From assembly GCF_000764655.1 (NCBI RefSeq), contig NZ_JRGL01000122.1:1-45467 (forward strand): a stretch of DNA of 45,467 bases, written 5' to 3'. The position numbers and the translations under genes were made by a program. The notes under the pieces are model-generated. The model had not been told where the DNA came from and did no database searches. It saw nothing but the letters and a program-made list of their open reading frames with translations. Shown here piece by piece: positions 44,131 through 45,467 of the stretch; position 1 is the stretch's first letter; each line of letters starts with the position of its first letter. This DNA is from Aeromonas aquatica (GTDB lineage: Bacteria; Pseudomonadota; Gammaproteobacteria; Enterobacterales; Aeromonadaceae).

Positions 44131-44864
44131 ACCTGCGTACCCTGACCCTGATCGCCTCTTTCTCCACCGCGCTGCTGGCCCCGGCCCTGCACGCCGCCCC
44201 CTTCACCCCGGAGCAGGAGGCGCGCATCAAGGAGCTCATTCGCGAGACGCTGGTACAGAATCCGAAGATCCTCGACGAGGCGGCCGAATCCTGGGAGAAG
44301 CAGAACAGCGCCGCCCAGGAGGCCCAGCTCGGCAACTTCATCAAGGGCAATCAGGACGTGCTGTTCAACAGCGCCACCAGCCCGCGCCTCGGTGCCAAGA
44401 ACCCCAAGCTGACCCTGGTGCTGTTCACCGACTACAACTGCCCCTACTGCAAGCAGTTCGATCCCCAGATAGCCAAGCTGCTCAAGGCCTATCCGAACGA
44501 TCTGGGGCTGGTGATCAAGTTGCTGCCGTTCAAGGGCCAGACCTCCGCCAAGGCGGCCCAGTACAGCCTGACCCTGTGGCAACAGGATCCGGCCCGCTTC
44601 CTCCCCCTGCACGACAAGCTGATGAGCAAGCAGGGCATGCTGACCGAGACGGACATCAACAAGGCGCTGGCGGCCACCGACAACCTGACCCTCAAGCCCG
44701 ATGCCAAGGCCACCGAGGAGCTGCGCAACAGCCTTCGCATCGGCACACTCCTGGGCGTGCAGGGCACACCGGCGACCCTGATCGGCAACCAGCTGGTGCC
44801 GGGCGCCCTCCCGTACGAAGAACTGGAACAGCTGGTGAAGACCGAGCTGGCCAAGCGGAGCTAA
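44127..44864 (+). CDS. scsC: Periplasmic disulfide protein ScsC (DsbA-like fold)
   Basis: ScsC is a DsbA-fold thiol protein, in some species a trimeric isomerase that also protects against copper. The 245-aa product has a signal peptide (1-23) and a long helical N-terminal stretch (about 26-85), which in Proteus ScsC drives trimerisation. The active site is C105-P-Y-C108 (FTDYNCPYC), and the cis-proline loop is GTPATLIGN. It is coupled to scsB (ATGA overlap) and followed by scsD after 3 bp. Confidence 0.93.
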   Translation: MNLRTLTLIASFSTALLAPALHAAPFTPEQEARIKELIRETLVQNPKILDEAAESWEKQNSAAQEAQLGNFIKGNQDVLFNSATSPRLGAKNPKLTLVLFTDYNCPYCKQFDPQIAKLLKAYPNDLGLVIKLLPFKGQTSAKAAQYSLTLWQQDPARFLPLHDKLMSKQGMLTETDINKALAATDNLTLKPDAKATEELRNSLRIGTLLGVQGTPATLIGNQLVPGALPYEELEQLVKTELAKRS

Positions 44865-44867
44865 GCC

Positions 44868-45392
44868 ATGGCGGAAGATGCGGTAGCAAAGGCGCCCCGC
44901 TGGCGACGCTGGGGCAAGGAGGCGCTCTGGCTGCTGTTGATGGCGCTGGTCGTCTCCACCCTGCTGGATCTGTGGCGCGGCCCGCCCCTGCCGGACGGGG
45001 CCATGGAGGCCCCCTTCACCCTGCAAGATGGCACCCATACCAGCCTCGCCGCCCTGAGTCAGGGCAAGCCGCTGCTGGTCTACTACTGGGCCAGCTGGTG
45101 CGGGGTCTGCCGCTTCACCACCCCGATGGTGGAGCAACTGTGGCAGGAGGGTGAGAACGTGCTGACGGTGGCCCTGCGCTCCGGCAGCGACGCCCAACTG
45201 CAGCAGGGCATGAGCAAGAAGGGCTTGAGCTTTCCCACCCACAACGATGAGCAGGGCAACCTCGCCGCCCAATGGCTGGTGGGAGTGACCCCGACCTTCC
45301 TCATCATCGAGGATGGCAAGCTGGTGAGCAGCACCACCGGCTGGAGCAGCCGCTGGGGTCTGAAGCTGCGGCTGTTGTGGGCCCGTTGGTAA
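44868..45392 (+). CDS. scsD: Membrane-anchored thioredoxin-like protein ScsD
   Basis: The 174-aa protein has one N-terminal membrane anchor (about 17-36) and a periplasmic TlpA/thioredoxin domain with C78-G-V-C81 (YYWASWCGVC) and cis-proline VTPTFLI. ScsD is thought to take part in the same electron relay as ScsB/ScsC. It begins 3 bp after scsC and ends the operon, followed by a strong terminator near the window edge. Confidence 0.92.
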   Translation: MAEDAVAKAPRWRRWGKEALWLLLMALVVSTLLDLWRGPPLPDGAMEAPFTLQDGTHTSLAALSQGKPLLVYYWASWCGVCRFTTPMVEQLWQEGENVLTVALRSGSDAQLQQGMSKKGLSFPTHNDEQGNLAAQWLVGVTPTFLIIEDGKLVSSTTGWSSRWGLKLRLLWARW

Positions 45393-45416
45393 CGACGGCG
45401 AAAACCCGAAATGACC

Positions 45417-45448
45417 AGAGCCCGGTAGCGACACCGGGCTCTTTTTTA
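45417..45448 (+). terminator. Terminator of the scs operon
   Basis: AGAGCCCGGT (45417-45426) and ACCGGGCTCT (45433-45442) form a 10-bp perfect stem with a 6-nt loop, followed by TTTTT. Confidence 0.92.
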
Positions 45449-45467
45449 TGGCTATGTCCCAATTACG

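Overview
The window looks like chromosomal DNA of a GC-rich gammaproteobacterium, most likely Aeromonas. I infer this from protein similarity to Enterobacterales and Vibrio orthologues, from gene order (pncC-recA-recX-alaS-lysC-csrA-tRNA-Ser-tRNA-Arg; tRNA-Leu(CAA)/lptG-lptF/pepA-holC-valS) and from codon use. No search was run. I annotate 42 protein genes, 7 tRNA genes, one gene-end relic, several repeat blocks and many factor-independent terminators.

Left part (1-13,000): a leuX-like tRNA-Leu near the left edge, an RDD membrane protein, the LPS export permeases lptF/lptG, pepA, holC, valS, a CNNM/CorC-type membrane protein, a DedA protein and a PBP7-type peptidase. A 0.5-kb gene-free stretch with three degenerate ~79-bp repeats follows, then a tRNA cluster (five tRNA-Arg(ACG), one tRNA-Ser(GCT)) on the minus strand.

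Middle (13,000-29,500): the csrA-lysC-alaS-recX-recA-pncC block with a clear LexA-controlled recA promoter, a small Spy/CpxP-like exported protein, mutS, a BCCT osmolyte transporter with an unrecognised 175-aa partner and a divergent MarR regulator, a DUF416 protein, a D-2-hydroxyacid dehydrogenase and a MepM-type murein endopeptidase.

Right part (29,500-45,467): a LapD-like receptor with no GGDEF and a decayed EAL domain, translationally coupled to an orphan TAXI periplasmic binding protein and convergent with the periplasmic protease LapG. Then come divergent znuA/znuCB with two Zur-like boxes, a 107-bp tandem array made of copies of the znuB 3' end, LysR/EamA, a [4Fe-4S]-type uracil-DNA glycosylase homologue, rarD, a GIY-YIG protein, a compact pspA-pspC-pspG operon with a sigma-54 promoter, plsC, and the scsABCD thiol/copper-tolerance operon.

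Most of the window is conserved core genome. The least ordinary parts are the LapD-TAXI-LapG module, the two gene-end duplications (lptG and znuB), the 79-bp repeats and the BCCT partner protein.
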